From: Flavobacteriales bacterium UBA5040
Lineage (GTDB): Bacteria > Bacteroidota > Bacteroidia > Flavobacteriales > Weeksellaceae
Direction: 5' to 3'
Length of the DNA: 64,000 nucleotides
Assembly (NCBI GenBank): GCA_002415135.1
Contig: DIBY01000016.1
Span: 239,524-303,523 of the forward strand
Each line of letters begins with the position of its first letter. Positions within the stretch are counted from its first letter, which is position 1. Position numbers and translations under genes: made by a program. The notes beneath the pieces were generated by a model. That model was not told where the DNA came from. It saw only the letters and a list, made by a program, of their open reading frames with translations, and did not search any database. Below, in pieces: positions 1-8,730 of the stretch.

Positions 1-154
1 AATTCGTCACTGGTTGTGCTTCTCCTGTAGGCAGACTTTGAAATAAGCCAGGGAAAAACGCGAGCAGTACGAAGTAAGAAATAATGGCAATTACAACTGC
101 TGCAATTCCGATAATTACAATTGGTGCTGGTTTATTTTTCTTTGAAGGTTCCAT
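1..154 (-). CDS. Partial gene: N-terminus of a single-span membrane protein
   Basis: An ATG at 154 opens a frame that runs leftward off the window, so only about 51 residues are visible. They form a short charged N-terminus (MEPSKKNKP), one strongly hydrophobic helix at about residues 12-35, and then a polar region. This looks like a membrane-anchored or secreted protein whose main domain lies outside the window. The start lies 49 bp after the stop of the glucosidase gene on the same strand, so the two may be co-transcribed. I do not recognise the family. The frame and start are clear, the function is not. Confidence 0.6.
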   Translation of the reverse strand, partial: MEPSKKNKPAPIVIIGIAAVVIAIISYFVLLAFFPGLFQSLPTGEAQPVTN

Positions 155-203
155 AACTTTTATTTTTTATATTCTGAATTACTTCAACAAAATTTAAACC
201 GTT

Positions 204-2852
204 TTACGTCGGACTTTCGGTTTGTGCTTTTACCATTTTCATTTCCGTAAAGCGAGGCTGCAAAATTTTAGCGATTAACCCAGTCCAGCCAGTTTGATGA
301 GAAGCACCTACTCCACGCCCATTATCTCCGTGGAAATATTCATAAAATAAAATATAATCCTTAAAATCTTCATCTTCCTGAAATCTTGGATACTGTCCAT
401 TGAAAGGGCGTTTTCCGTTTTCATCTTCCAGAAAAATATTGGCCAGACGTTTGCCCAGAAACTCTGCAATTTCATTTAAGTTTAAATAGGTTCCGCTTCC
501 AGTTGGACATTCGACTTTAAAATCAGGACTGTAATAAAAGAAGAACCGCTGCAAACTTTCGATGATCAGAAAATTAATCGGAAACCAGATCGGTCCACGC
601 CAGTTGCTGTTTCCGCCAAACATATAGCTGTCACTTTCTGCCGGAAGATATTTTACCGTGTAATCTGTACCGCCTAAATTAATTTTGAAAGGATTCTCTT
701 CATATTCTTTTGATAAAGCCCGAACGCCATAATCACTCAAAAATTCAGTTTCATTCAGCATTCGTTCTAACAGCTTTTTCAACCGATGACCTCTTAACAA
801 AGAAAGCAAATGCTTAGAATCTTCTCCTTTCGTTTCCCAATGCGAAACAAGCGAGGCCAGCTTTGGTTTATTTTTTAAAACCCAACTCATTCTTTCTTTG
901 AACGCCGGTAATTTATCGAGCATTTCTTCATCGATCACTTCTACCGCAAACATTGGAATTAAGCCTACAATCGTGCGAATTCTCATGAACATACTGGTAC
1001 AATCTTTCAGCTGTAAAGCATCGTAGAAAAACTCGTCCTGATCATCCCACAATGAAAAATCATTTTCACCCATATTGTCGAGCGCGTTGGCGATATGTAA
1101 AAAATGCTCAAAGAATTTGGTTGCTAAATCTTCATAGACTTTATTATAAAGCGCCAGCTCCAAAGCAATACGCATCATATTTAAAGAAAACATCGCCATC
1201 CAACTTGTACCATCGGCCTGCTCTAAATGTTCACCATAGGGTAACTTTTCATTTCGGTCGAAAATTCCAATATTGTCTAAGCCCAAAAATCCACCTTCGA
1301 AAATATTATTACCGTTATTGTCCTTTTTATTGACCCACCAAGTAAAATTCATCAATAGTTTTTGAAAAACACCTTCCAGAAACTGCAGATCTGGTTTTCC
1401 TTTTTCTACCTCATCAATTTTAAAAACCCTGAAAGCTGCCCACGCATGAACAGGCGGATTAACATCGCTGAAATCCCACTCATAAGCTGGAAGTTGACCA
1501 TTGGGATGCATGAACCATTCAAGCGTCAATAATTTCAGTTGCTGCTTCGCGAAATCGGAGTCGATAATGGCAAAACTTAAAGTATGAAAGGCCAAATCCC
1601 ACGTTGCAAACCACGGGTATTCCCATTTATCCGGCATCGAAATAATGTTCATGGAATTGAAATTCTCCCACTCTTCATTTCGAATACGTTTTCTTGATTT
1701 TGGCGGCGTAATTTCAGCGGGATCGCCTTCTAACCATTTTGCAATATTGTAATGGTAGAATTGTTTACTCCACAACATTCCAGCAAAAGCTTGTCGTTGA
1801 ACTAACTTTTCGTCATCACTTTTAATGCCCTGTTGTAATTCTTTGTAAAACTCATCGGCTTCTTTTTTTCGAGTATTAAAAATTTCATCAAAATCTTCAA
1901 ATGGTTGCTTTAAATCCTGATCACACAATCTGAATTCAAAAACCTGAGTTTCTTTTGCCTGAATAAGTTCCTCAATTACGAATGACGCTTTCGTTCCTTT
2001 CTTTTCAGGATTTACCGCATTTTTATTTCCATTAATAATGAAATCGTTGATGCCATCTTTACAAAACTTACCAGAATTTTTCGATTGAAATAAACGCTCG
2101 TTATTGGTTTCGTTATCACAAAAAAGAACCTGATCTGCTTTTTTTGCGTACAAGTTTTTTATGGTTAATTCCTGGTGATCTATTTTAATTTGGTTATAAT
2201 CAGAATCATTTAATTGAGGACGATAATCATCATAACCCCAACTCCAGGTATTTCTAAACCAAATTGTGGGCAAAAGAATAAGCGGCGCTTCAGTGGAAGA
2301 TTTGTTGGTGACCGTTATTCTAATGAGAATATCTTCCTGTGAAGATTTCACATATTCAATAAAAATATCGAAGTATTCATTCTGATCAAAAATGCCTGTA
2401 TCAATGAGTTCATATTCGGGATTAAGTTTTCCAGCTTCTGCATTTTTAATAATTAGATCTTCATAAGGAAAAGCATTCTGTGGATATTTATAAAGCATCT
2501 TCATGTAAGAATGCGTGGGCGTATTGTCTAAATAATAGTAATATTCCTTCACATCCTCACCATGATTTCCCTGACCGTTAGTAAGACCAAAGAAACGCTC
2601 CTTAATCATTTTGTCTTTCTTATTCCAAACGCCTAAAGAAAATGACAGCAGCTGTTCATCATCGGAGATCCCACAAATTCCTTCTTCGCCCCAACGGTAA
2701 GTTTTCGCTTCTGCAGTATCGTGGTTGGTGTAATTCCAGGCATCACCGTTGGCGCTGTAATCCTCACGAACTACGCCCCATTCCCGATTGCTGACATACG
2801 GACCCCATTTTTTCCAGGTAATATCGGGTAATCTTTTATTTTCTTCTGTCAT
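204..2852 (-). CDS. GH63 / MGH1-like glucosidase
   Basis: This 882-residue protein resembles the bacterial GH63 (mannosyl-oligosaccharide glucosidase-like) enzymes, inverting glycosidases with an (alpha/alpha)6 barrel. The N-terminal third (about 1-340) looks like the beta-sandwich part. The barrel follows, with a Trp-rich stretch containing PWFATWDLAFH near residue 410 and a GNSNWRGPIWFP stretch near residue 750, both typical of the family's active-site cleft. I see no signal peptide, so it is probably cytoplasmic and acts on imported or internal glucosides. No near neighbour is a transporter. A glucose-dehydrogenase-like SDR lies upstream on the same strand after a 273-bp gap that holds a repeat element, so co-transcription is uncertain. 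The family assignment is good, the substrate is not known. Confidence 0.8.
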   Translation of the reverse strand: MTEENKRLPDITWKKWGPYVSNREWGVVREDYSANGDAWNYTNHDTAEAKTYRWGEEGICGISDDEQLLSFSLGVWNKKDKMIKERFFGLTNGQGNHGEDVKEYYYYLDNTPTHSYMKMLYKYPQNAFPYEDLIIKNAEAGKLNPEYELIDTGIFDQNEYFDIFIEYVKSSQEDILIRITVTNKSSTEAPLILLPTIWFRNTWSWGYDDYRPQLNDSDYNQIKIDHQELTIKNLYAKKADQVLFCDNETNNERLFQSKNSGKFCKDGINDFIINGNKNAVNPEKKGTKASFVIEELIQAKETQVFEFRLCDQDLKQPFEDFDEIFNTRKKEADEFYKELQQGIKSDDEKLVQRQAFAGMLWSKQFYHYNIAKWLEGDPAEITPPKSRKRIRNEEWENFNSMNIISMPDKWEYPWFATWDLAFHTLSFAIIDSDFAKQQLKLLTLEWFMHPNGQLPAYEWDFSDVNPPVHAWAAFRVFKIDEVEKGKPDLQFLEGVFQKLLMNFTWWVNKKDNNGNNIFEGGFLGLDNIGIFDRNEKLPYGEHLEQADGTSWMAMFSLNMMRIALELALYNKVYEDLATKFFEHFLHIANALDNMGENDFSLWDDQDEFFYDALQLKDCTSMFMRIRTIVGLIPMFAVEVIDEEMLDKLPAFKERMSWVLKNKPKLASLVSHWETKGEDSKHLLSLLRGHRLKKLLERMLNETEFLSDYGVRALSKEYEENPFKINLGGTDYTVKYLPAESDSYMFGGNSNWRGPIWFPINFLIIESLQRFFFYYSPDFKVECPTGSGTYLNLNEIAEFLGKRLANIFLEDENGKRPFNGQYPRFQEDEDFKDYILFYEYFHGDNGRGVGASHQTGWTGLIAKILQPRFTEMKMVKAQTESPT

Positions 2853-2921
2853 CTTATTTGAATTTTGAGACCAATTAAAAATTTTGAAATCGAAAACGAA
2901 TTTTTATACTTTTTGCGAACC

Positions 2922-3053
2922 GCGCCCCGACTTGAGTGAAGCTCATTTTTCTGTCTTTACTTAATTTAAACTATTTCAGCTTTTCAATGGAACTCGGTTC
3001 TTCAATATACACCAATCTTAATGACAGAAAAATAGCGGGAACGGAAGGCGGAA
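2922..3053. repeat. Intergenic hairpin element, group 2, copy E
   Basis: An 11-bp perfect inverted repeat (ATTTTTCTGTC at 2945-2955 and its complement at 3023-3033) encloses about 67 bases. It is flanked by CCCCGACTTGAGTG on the left and AGCGGGAACGG on the right. The left and right flanks reappear, on the opposite strand, at 42414-42480, but the stem sequence there is different. It sits between the glucosidase and SDR genes and could act as a transcript-end or processing structure. Confidence 0.6.
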
Positions 3054-3125
3054 AAAGGCGCCCAAATAATACTCCAACAAAAAGTCGTTTATTTTAAAAT
3101 TTTATCACATTTCTAAAACAGGAAC

Positions 3126-3935
3126 TTATCCGCCTGTAGAAAATGATTCGAATGTGGTCATGCCACCATCAATAAACATACTTGCGCCTGTAATGTAGTC
3201 CGCCATATCACTCGCTAAGAAAACCGCTAAATTTCCGATATCTTCTGGCTGACCAATTCTGTTGTATGGAATTAAAGTGAGTAAGGAATTTAATTCTTCA
3301 GGAGTTTGCCACGCATTTTTATTGATGGAAGTTTGAATAGCACCGGGACAAATGGAGTTGACCCTGATCTTGTCAGCACCATATTCCTGCGCTAAAGTCT
3401 GCATCAACATTCTGATCGCACCTTTGCTCGACGCATAATTCGCATGTCCGGCCCACGGAATAATTTCGTGTACCGAAGAAATATGAATAATTTTCCCGCA
3501 GGCGACAGATCGAGAAGGATCAATTCCTCGTCTTAGAAATTCTTTAATTGCTTCTCGGGCACACAGAAATTGACCGGTTAGATTTACGTCAATCACCGCG
3601 TTCCATTGATTTAAAGTCATGTCCGTAAACTTTGCATCTTTTTGAATTCCCGCATTGTTCACCAAAATATCAACCGTTCCTAATTCTTTTACAATGTCCT
3701 GAAACATTTGGATCACTTCCTCTTCTTTGGAAACATCGCATTGATAAACAATTCCTTTTCCGCCCTGATCGGAAATTTCTCTTAAGACTGCTTTTGCTTT
3801 TTCGATGGAGGTTTCAGAGGGATAATTTATAACGACCGTAGCTCCAGATTCTGCCATTGACTTTGCGATTCCGGCTCCGATTCCACTCGAAGATCCTGTA
3901 ATAATAGCGACCTGGTTTTTGAGAGAGATTTCCAT
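3126..3935 (-). CDS. SDR family oxidoreductase (glucose 1-dehydrogenase-like)
   Basis: This is a 269-residue classical short-chain dehydrogenase with every family landmark: the nucleotide-binding TGSSSGIG at residues 13-20, NNAG at 94-97, and the catalytic Ser (about 153-154), Tyr167 and Lys171 in YASSK. A C-terminal GASMFIDGGM loop is typical of tetrameric members. The overall pattern is closest to glucose 1-dehydrogenase-like SDRs that oxidise sugars with NAD(P)+, but SDR substrate calls from sequence are weak. It is the last gene of a minus-strand series that begins at mqo, with 76 bp to the DUF1684 lipoprotein gene upstream of it. Confidence 0.8.
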   Translation of the reverse strand: MEISLKNQVAIITGSSSGIGAGIAKSMAESGATVVINYPSETSIEKAKAVLREISDQGGKGIVYQCDVSKEEEVIQMFQDIVKELGTVDILVNNAGIQKDAKFTDMTLNQWNAVIDVNLTGQFLCAREAIKEFLRRGIDPSRSVACGKIIHISSVHEIIPWAGHANYASSKGAIRMLMQTLAQEYGADKIRVNSICPGAIQTSINKNAWQTPEELNSLLTLIPYNRIGQPEDIGNLAVFLASDMADYITGASMFIDGGMTTFESFSTGG

Positions 3936-4011
3936 GTAATGACTTTATTTTTAAACAAAGAGAAAGTATCACGCCAAAAGAAGCACTGCTTCGTTAAAAT
4001 TTTCAGAAAGT

Positions 4012-4629
4012 TTATTGATGATAAACATCTTCATACATGACTCCAGCTTCAATTCTTACTGGTAGAAAATTTTCGCGAGGAACAATTGGACAACTATAAT
4101 CAAACGCGTTGTAAGCACAAAGTGGATGATATGATTTATTAAAATCTAAAATAATGATATTTCCCGTCGGAATTTTTAAATCCATGTATTTTCCACCGCC
4201 ATAAGTTTCGATCTCATTAGTCGCGTCCCGGAATGGAAGGAAAAGATAATCTTCGTAACCGTCCTGTTTGCTTAATGCTAAGCTTTGATACAATGTTAAT
4301 GTTAATTCTTTACCATCTAAAACAAAAGAAGCTTTGCCATATTCTTGGTAGGTTTTCGTTTTCCCGGAAGAAGTTGGAAGTTCAAAAGGTTCTGCATTTT
4401 CAGTTTTAATCAATTTTGCGGAAACTCTGTATTTTAAATTGGTAGGAAAAAACGGATGTTCTTTGAAATTGGTAAAATGGTCTCCGCGCAAAGGTGTTTT
4501 CTTGGGACTTTTGTATTCAGTATTTAATTCCTGCTGAAATTTTTGGATGTCAGCAATTTCTTTTTTTTGAATTTGTGAAACGCAAGAAGTCAGCAGCAAG
4601 GAGATTATTAAAACGAGAAAGTTTTTCAT
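4012..4629 (-). CDS. DUF1684 lipoprotein
   Basis: This 205-residue protein has a lipoprotein signal peptide: a hydrophobic stretch at residues 4-14 followed by LLTSC with the lipidated Cys at 16. The mature part matches DUF1684, a conserved family without an established activity. Recognisable family segments are the YGKASFVLDGKEL region, LFLPFRDATN, and the C-terminal Y-N-DYSCPIVPRENFLPV region. The protein should be anchored in the outer or inner membrane facing the periplasm. It lies 49 bp downstream of a small unknown gene and 76 bp upstream of the SDR gene on the same strand. Confidence 0.8.
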   Translation of the reverse strand: MKNFLVLIISLLLTSCVSQIQKKEIADIQKFQQELNTEYKSPKKTPLRGDHFTNFKEHPFFPTNLKYRVSAKLIKTENAEPFELPTSSGKTKTYQEYGKASFVLDGKELTLTLYQSLALSKQDGYEDYLFLPFRDATNEIETYGGGKYMDLKIPTGNIIILDFNKSYHPLCAYNAFDYSCPIVPRENFLPVRIEAGVMYEDVYHQ

Positions 4630-4678
4630 TTTTAGTGCAATTTTTTTTGATGGTTTTTATAAAAAGACTTTCTAAATT

Positions 4679-5068
4679 TTAAGTAATATTTACTTTATAA
4701 ATATCAGTGCTATTTCTCTTGATATCCTTTATCCAAAAGCCACCTTCCTGCGGAATCTCCTCTTTCAGATCAAACGTTTTACATTCTTTTGGCAAGCCGG
4801 AAAAAATTAAGGTAAACCAGTAATCTTTCATCGGTGGAACTTCCGTCCAATAAGGAAAAAGCGAAATATTTTCATGATGAATCAACGTACTTTTATGTGC
4901 CAAGCTTTCATCAATTAAAAACGTAGATGACCAGATACGAATAAGCATATCGGCAATCGGACTTCGCGGAAAACAACAATGAACAATCACTTGTTTTTCT
5001 ACTTCAACCTTTGGCTGAAGCGCTTCCAAGAGTTCAGGCGAAATTTTCGGTTTAGTTATAGTGGTCAT
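4679..5068 (-). CDS. Hypothetical protein, 129 aa
   Basis: I do not recognise this family. It is a soluble 129-residue protein without a signal peptide. Visible features are VIVHCCFPRSP in the first third, several Trp and aromatic residues, and GGFWIKDIKRN near the C-terminus. It follows mqo by 51 bp and precedes the DUF1684 gene by 49 bp on the same strand, which suggests one transcript. Coding is supported by its fit between two genes, its codon use and its lack of overlap with any better frame. Confidence 0.6.
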   Translation of the reverse strand: MTTITKPKISPELLEALQPKVEVEKQVIVHCCFPRSPIADMLIRIWSSTFLIDESLAHKSTLIHHENISLFPYWTEVPPMKDYWFTLIFSGLPKECKTFDLKEEIPQEGGFWIKDIKRNSTDIYKVNIT

Positions 5069-5119
5069 TTTTAAATAAATAAAAAGTAGTGAGTAAGACG
5101 CAATATCGACTAAAGTTCC

Positions 5120-6625
5120 CTAATAATGAAGTTCGAGTTTTTCTTTGGTGTACTCCCTGATCTGCTCTGTAAGGTCGGGATTATCCGCCAATTTCTGACC
5201 ATAGGTCGGAACCATTTCCAGTAGTTTTTCATTCCATTCCCCTTTAACCTGATCGGGGAAACATTTTTCCAGAACTTGAAGCATTGCCCAAACTGCGGTA
5301 GAAGCACCTGGCGAGGCGCCCAATAGGGATGCAATCGTTCCATTTTCGTTTACAACGACTTCAGTTCCAAATTCTAACTTACCACCTTCTTCTTCATTTT
5401 TCTTAATGATTTGAACTCTTTGTCCCGCAACTTTTAAATGCCAGTCTTCTTCCTTCGCATCTTTTACAAACTCCCGTAAATGCTGCATTCGTTGATCTTT
5501 GGTCATGGCAACTTGTCGAACCAGATATTGCGTTAAAGGTAAATTATGCCACCACGCCCCAAACAATGATCTTATGTTTTTCAAATTAACACTTTCAGGT
5601 AAATCCAAATAACTTCCTTCTTTTAAGAACTTGGTTGAAAAGCCAGCAAACGGTCCAAATAGTAAGGCTTTTTCTCCGTCGATAATCCTTAAGTCTAAAT
5701 GCGGAACACTCATCGGTGGTGCATCTACAGTCGCTTGTGTGTACACTTTTGTTTGATGTTTGGCCACCAATTCAGGATTGTGCGTAACCAACCACTGGCC
5801 AGAAACTGGGAATCCACCGTAACCTTCACTTTCTGGAATATCAGAACTATCAAGAAGCGGTAAGGCATAACCACCAGCACCAATGAAGACGAAATCAGCC
5901 GTTAATTCAGAAGAATTTTGATGCAGTCTATCTTTAACTTTCAACCACCATTTCCCATTCTCTCTGGGATCAATATCTTTTACGTCATGATATAAATAAA
6001 CATCGACGTTGGAATCTTCTGCTAAAAAACGACCCAGTTTTCTGGTCAACGTTCCGAAATTCACATCAGTTCCGAGGTCCATTTTAGTTGCCGCCAAAAC
6101 TTCTTTGTCTTTTCTTTTGCTCATAATCAAAGGAATCCATTCGCGAAGTTTGTCGTGATCAATGGTAAATTCCATTCCTTTAAAAAGATGAGACTGAATC
6201 ATTTTTTCATGACGTTTACGTAAGAACTCAGCATCACCTTTTCCAAACACCAAACTCATGTGCGGACAGGAATTGATGAAATCTTTCGGGTTTTCAATAT
6301 ATTTTTTAGAAAGCAGATAAGACCAAAACTGCTTTGAAATTTCAAACTGTTCAGCGATACTTTCAGCTTTAGAAATATCAATCGAACCATCTTCTTGTTG
6401 CGGCGTATAATTCAATTCACAAAAAGCAGAATGTCCTGTACCAGCGTTATTCCATGCGGCAGAACTTTCCCGTGCAAACCGACCAAGTCTTTCGAAAATT
6501 ACAATTTTAAGATCAGGATTCAGTTCGTGAAGCATTGTACCGAGCGTGGCGCTCATGATTCCGCCACCGATTAAGACGACATCGTAATGAGCTTGAAGAG
6601 GTTTATGATTGGCTGATGTAGGCAT
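5120..6625 (-). CDS. mqo: Malate:quinone oxidoreductase
   Basis: This 501-residue protein is the FAD-dependent, membrane-associated malate:quinone oxidoreductase, which oxidises malate to oxaloacetate and passes electrons to the quinone pool. It replaces or supplements NAD-dependent malate dehydrogenase in the TCA cycle. The dinucleotide-binding GGGIMSATLG sits at about residues 20-29. The family signatures AWNNAGTGHSAFCELNYTP, GAGGYALPLL and LLFGPFAGFSTKFLK are all present, and the length is the usual one. It is probably the first gene of the minus-strand series continuing to the SDR gene. No clear -7 box was found before it. Confidence 0.95.
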   Translation of the reverse strand: MPTSANHKPLQAHYDVVLIGGGIMSATLGTMLHELNPDLKIVIFERLGRFARESSAAWNNAGTGHSAFCELNYTPQQEDGSIDISKAESIAEQFEISKQFWSYLLSKKYIENPKDFINSCPHMSLVFGKGDAEFLRKRHEKMIQSHLFKGMEFTIDHDKLREWIPLIMSKRKDKEVLAATKMDLGTDVNFGTLTRKLGRFLAEDSNVDVYLYHDVKDIDPRENGKWWLKVKDRLHQNSSELTADFVFIGAGGYALPLLDSSDIPESEGYGGFPVSGQWLVTHNPELVAKHQTKVYTQATVDAPPMSVPHLDLRIIDGEKALLFGPFAGFSTKFLKEGSYLDLPESVNLKNIRSLFGAWWHNLPLTQYLVRQVAMTKDQRMQHLREFVKDAKEEDWHLKVAGQRVQIIKKNEEEGGKLEFGTEVVVNENGTIASLLGASPGASTAVWAMLQVLEKCFPDQVKGEWNEKLLEMVPTYGQKLADNPDLTEQIREYTKEKLELHY

Positions 6626-6833
6626 ATTTAATATTTTAGTTCAACGAATTTCGTTAAAAGTTTTGTGTTAGAGGGAAGAAGAATTGTTAAATTTTATTTA
6701 AAACGCCTGTTCTGATCAATTTTAAAGGCAATGTTGTAAAAATGTTTTAGCTAAAAATATGAATGCTTTTAGAAAAGAATCAGAGCTCCATTAAAAATAC
6801 AAACGCAAACATAGGAATAATGAACGGGAAATT

Positions 6834-7502
6834 TTAGATACTGGAAGCGGGAATCACATAGAAGTATATGGCAACAAAATGACAGAAAGTCCCGAGCAAA
6901 ACAAAGAGGTGGAAAATGAAATGATGAAATTTCAATTTGTGAATGCTGTACAAAACGGCACCCAACGTATAGGAAATCCCACCAGCGATTAACCAGACGA
7001 GTCCCTGAAAATCCAGATTGTACATCAGACTTTTAAAACTGAAAATAATTAACCAGCCCATTCCGACATAGAGAATGGTAGATAAAATATCAAATCTACC
7101 GGTGAAGAAAAGCTTAAAAACAATGCCAATAATGGCAATACCCCAAACGACAGCGAAAATGATATGACCTTCCCGACCATTCAACGAAACCAATGCAAAA
7201 GGTGAATAAGTGCCTGCAATTAAAACATAAATAGCGGCATGATCAAAGATATTTAGTCGGTATCTTAATAATGGATTTTTTGAGGAATGATATAAAGTGG
7301 ACGCCAGATAAAGGATAATCATGCTCACTCCAAAAATTGAAAAACTAAGTAGTGCACGATCACTTTTTAATTCCAGCGCGCGAAATATTAAAAGAATTAA
7401 TCCGCCAATACTCAACAGCAAACCAAAAAAATGAGACCAAACATTGAGCTGCTCTTCTAAAACCGAATAGGTATGAACAGGATATTTAGTCTTGGTTTTC
7501 AC
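6834..7502 (-). CDS. Hemolysin III / PAQR family membrane protein
   Basis: A 222-residue, roughly seven-span integral membrane protein of the hemolysin III (YqfA/PAQR) family. It shows the conserved ASTLYHSS motif after the second helix, FDHAAIYVLIAGTYSPF in the middle, and the C-terminal FHHFIFHLFVLLGTFCHF motif. The spaced Ser, Asp and His residues form the predicted metal site. The start is GTG, and its first G is the last base of the gpsA TAG stop, so the two genes overlap by one base and are translationally coupled. Members are linked to membrane lipid homeostasis, and the fusion of this gene to gpsA transcription agrees with that. The old name 'hemolysin' should not be taken as a function. 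Confidence 0.9.
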   Translation of the reverse strand: MKTKTKYPVHTYSVLEEQLNVWSHFFGLLLSIGGLILLIFRALELKSDRALLSFSIFGVSMIILYLASTLYHSSKNPLLRYRLNIFDHAAIYVLIAGTYSPFALVSLNGREGHIIFAVVWGIAIIGIVFKLFFTGRFDILSTILYVGMGWLIIFSFKSLMYNLDFQGLVWLIAGGISYTLGAVLYSIHKLKFHHFIFHLFVLLGTFCHFVAIYFYVIPASSI

Positions 7503-8524
7503 TAATTTAAGAGTAAGGTTAATTTTTTAAATTCGGTCTCCGCGTTTTTATCTTTGTACAGAATTCCATAAATGGTATCGATAATTGGCGTATTCAGTTT
7601 TTTCGATTTTGACGTATGATAGACTGAATCTGCTGCGTAGTAGCCTTCTGCGATCATATTCATCGATTGAATGGCAGACTTTACCGTATATCCTTTTCCA
7701 ATTAGATTTCCGAGATTTCTGTTTCGTGAAAACAGCGAGTAAGCTGTTACCAGTAAATCGCCTAAGTAAGCACTTTCATTTACATCTCTTGGAACTTCAT
7801 AAACTGATTCTAAGAAGATTTCCATTTCGCGTACAGCGTTAGAAACAAAAACCGCTGTGAAGTTATCTCCGTAGCCTAAGCCACTTGAAATTCCGGCTCC
7901 GACCGCATAAATATTTTTTAAAATTGCGCTAAATTCATTTCCTAAAATATCTTTGGTACAATGAACATTAATAAAATCAGATGAAAATAAATCATATAAT
8001 TTTTTAGCAACATCATCTTCTGCAACTGCTATGGTAAGATAAGAAAGTCTTTCCATCGCTACTTCTTCTGCGTGACAAGGTCCGGCAATAACGGCTTGAT
8101 TTCGGAAACCGATCTTAAATTCGTCGCGAAGATAATGCGCAACAACATCATTTACTTTCGGTACAATTCCCTTAATCGCAGACACAAAAATTTTGTTTTC
8201 ATAATTGCAGGTCATTTTATCCATCGCATCCGAAAGATAAATAGACGGCGTTGCCAAAACAACCACTTCACACGCTGAAACTAACTCATTAATATCTGTT
8301 GTTACTTTCAAATTTTTAGGATCAAAAGAAACGGAAGTAAGATAATTAGGATTGTGACCACGCTCCTCGATCGCACCTTTCACATATTCATTTCGCACAC
8401 ACCAATGAACCAGTTTGTTATTTTCTACCAACATCTTTACGATTGCAGTAGCAAAACTTCCACTTCCCACTACTCCAACAGTGGTAGTTTGTGTTTGTGA
8501 TTTAGGGGATTTCTTTTTTGTCAT
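7502..8524 (-). CDS. gpsA: NAD(P)H-dependent glycerol-3-phosphate dehydrogenase
   Basis: This 340-residue cytoplasmic enzyme reduces dihydroxyacetone phosphate to sn-glycerol 3-phosphate, the backbone of phospholipids. The Rossmann motif GSGSFATA begins at residue 20, after a short polar N-terminal extension. The catalytic-domain signatures are also present: ATPS, SAIKGI, AGPCHAEEV, LKNIYAVGAG and GYGDN. It heads a two-gene operon with the hemolysin III-like gene. A -7 box (TATATTTG) lies at 8580-8587 on the minus strand, about 55 bases before the ATG. Confidence 0.95.
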   Translation of the reverse strand: MTKKKSPKSQTQTTTVGVVGSGSFATAIVKMLVENNKLVHWCVRNEYVKGAIEERGHNPNYLTSVSFDPKNLKVTTDINELVSACEVVVLATPSIYLSDAMDKMTCNYENKIFVSAIKGIVPKVNDVVAHYLRDEFKIGFRNQAVIAGPCHAEEVAMERLSYLTIAVAEDDVAKKLYDLFSSDFINVHCTKDILGNEFSAILKNIYAVGAGISSGLGYGDNFTAVFVSNAVREMEIFLESVYEVPRDVNESAYLGDLLVTAYSLFSRNRNLGNLIGKGYTVKSAIQSMNMIAEGYYAADSVYHTSKSKKLNTPIIDTIYGILYKDKNAETEFKKLTLLLN

Positions 8525-8579
8525 AATTAAAAAATTAAGTCCTATTGAAAGGTTTTTGAGCAGATCAGCATCTGTTCTA

Positions 8580-8587
8580 CAAATATA
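8580..8587 (-). promoter_or_regulatory. -7 promoter box for gpsA
   Basis: TATATTTG on the minus strand matches the Bacteroidota consensus TAnnTTTG exactly. It would give a leader of roughly 50 bases before gpsA. Confidence 0.55.
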
Positions 8588-8688
8588 TTAAAGGTTTCTG
8601 AGATACTGCAAACAAATGTTTTCTAATCACCGAAAGAAGATTCTTAACATACTTTAATTTAAATAAAAACGTTTTTAAAAATATTTTA

Positions 8689-8696
8689 TAAATTTG
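8689..8696 (+). promoter_or_regulatory. -7 promoter box for the M23 peptidase gene
   Basis: TAAATTTG matches TAnnTTTG. A transcript would start near 8701-8703, which places the TTG at 8710 almost at the 5' end and favours the ATG at 8731 as the start. Confidence 0.6.
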
Positions 8697-8730
8697 CACT
8701 CTCAATTTTTTGACACCCAAGACTTTAAAA

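Noticed and set aside
6834..7502. A haemolytic toxin gene
   Set aside because: The hemolysin III name is historical. The gene is fused to gpsA transcription and fits the PAQR-like membrane family.
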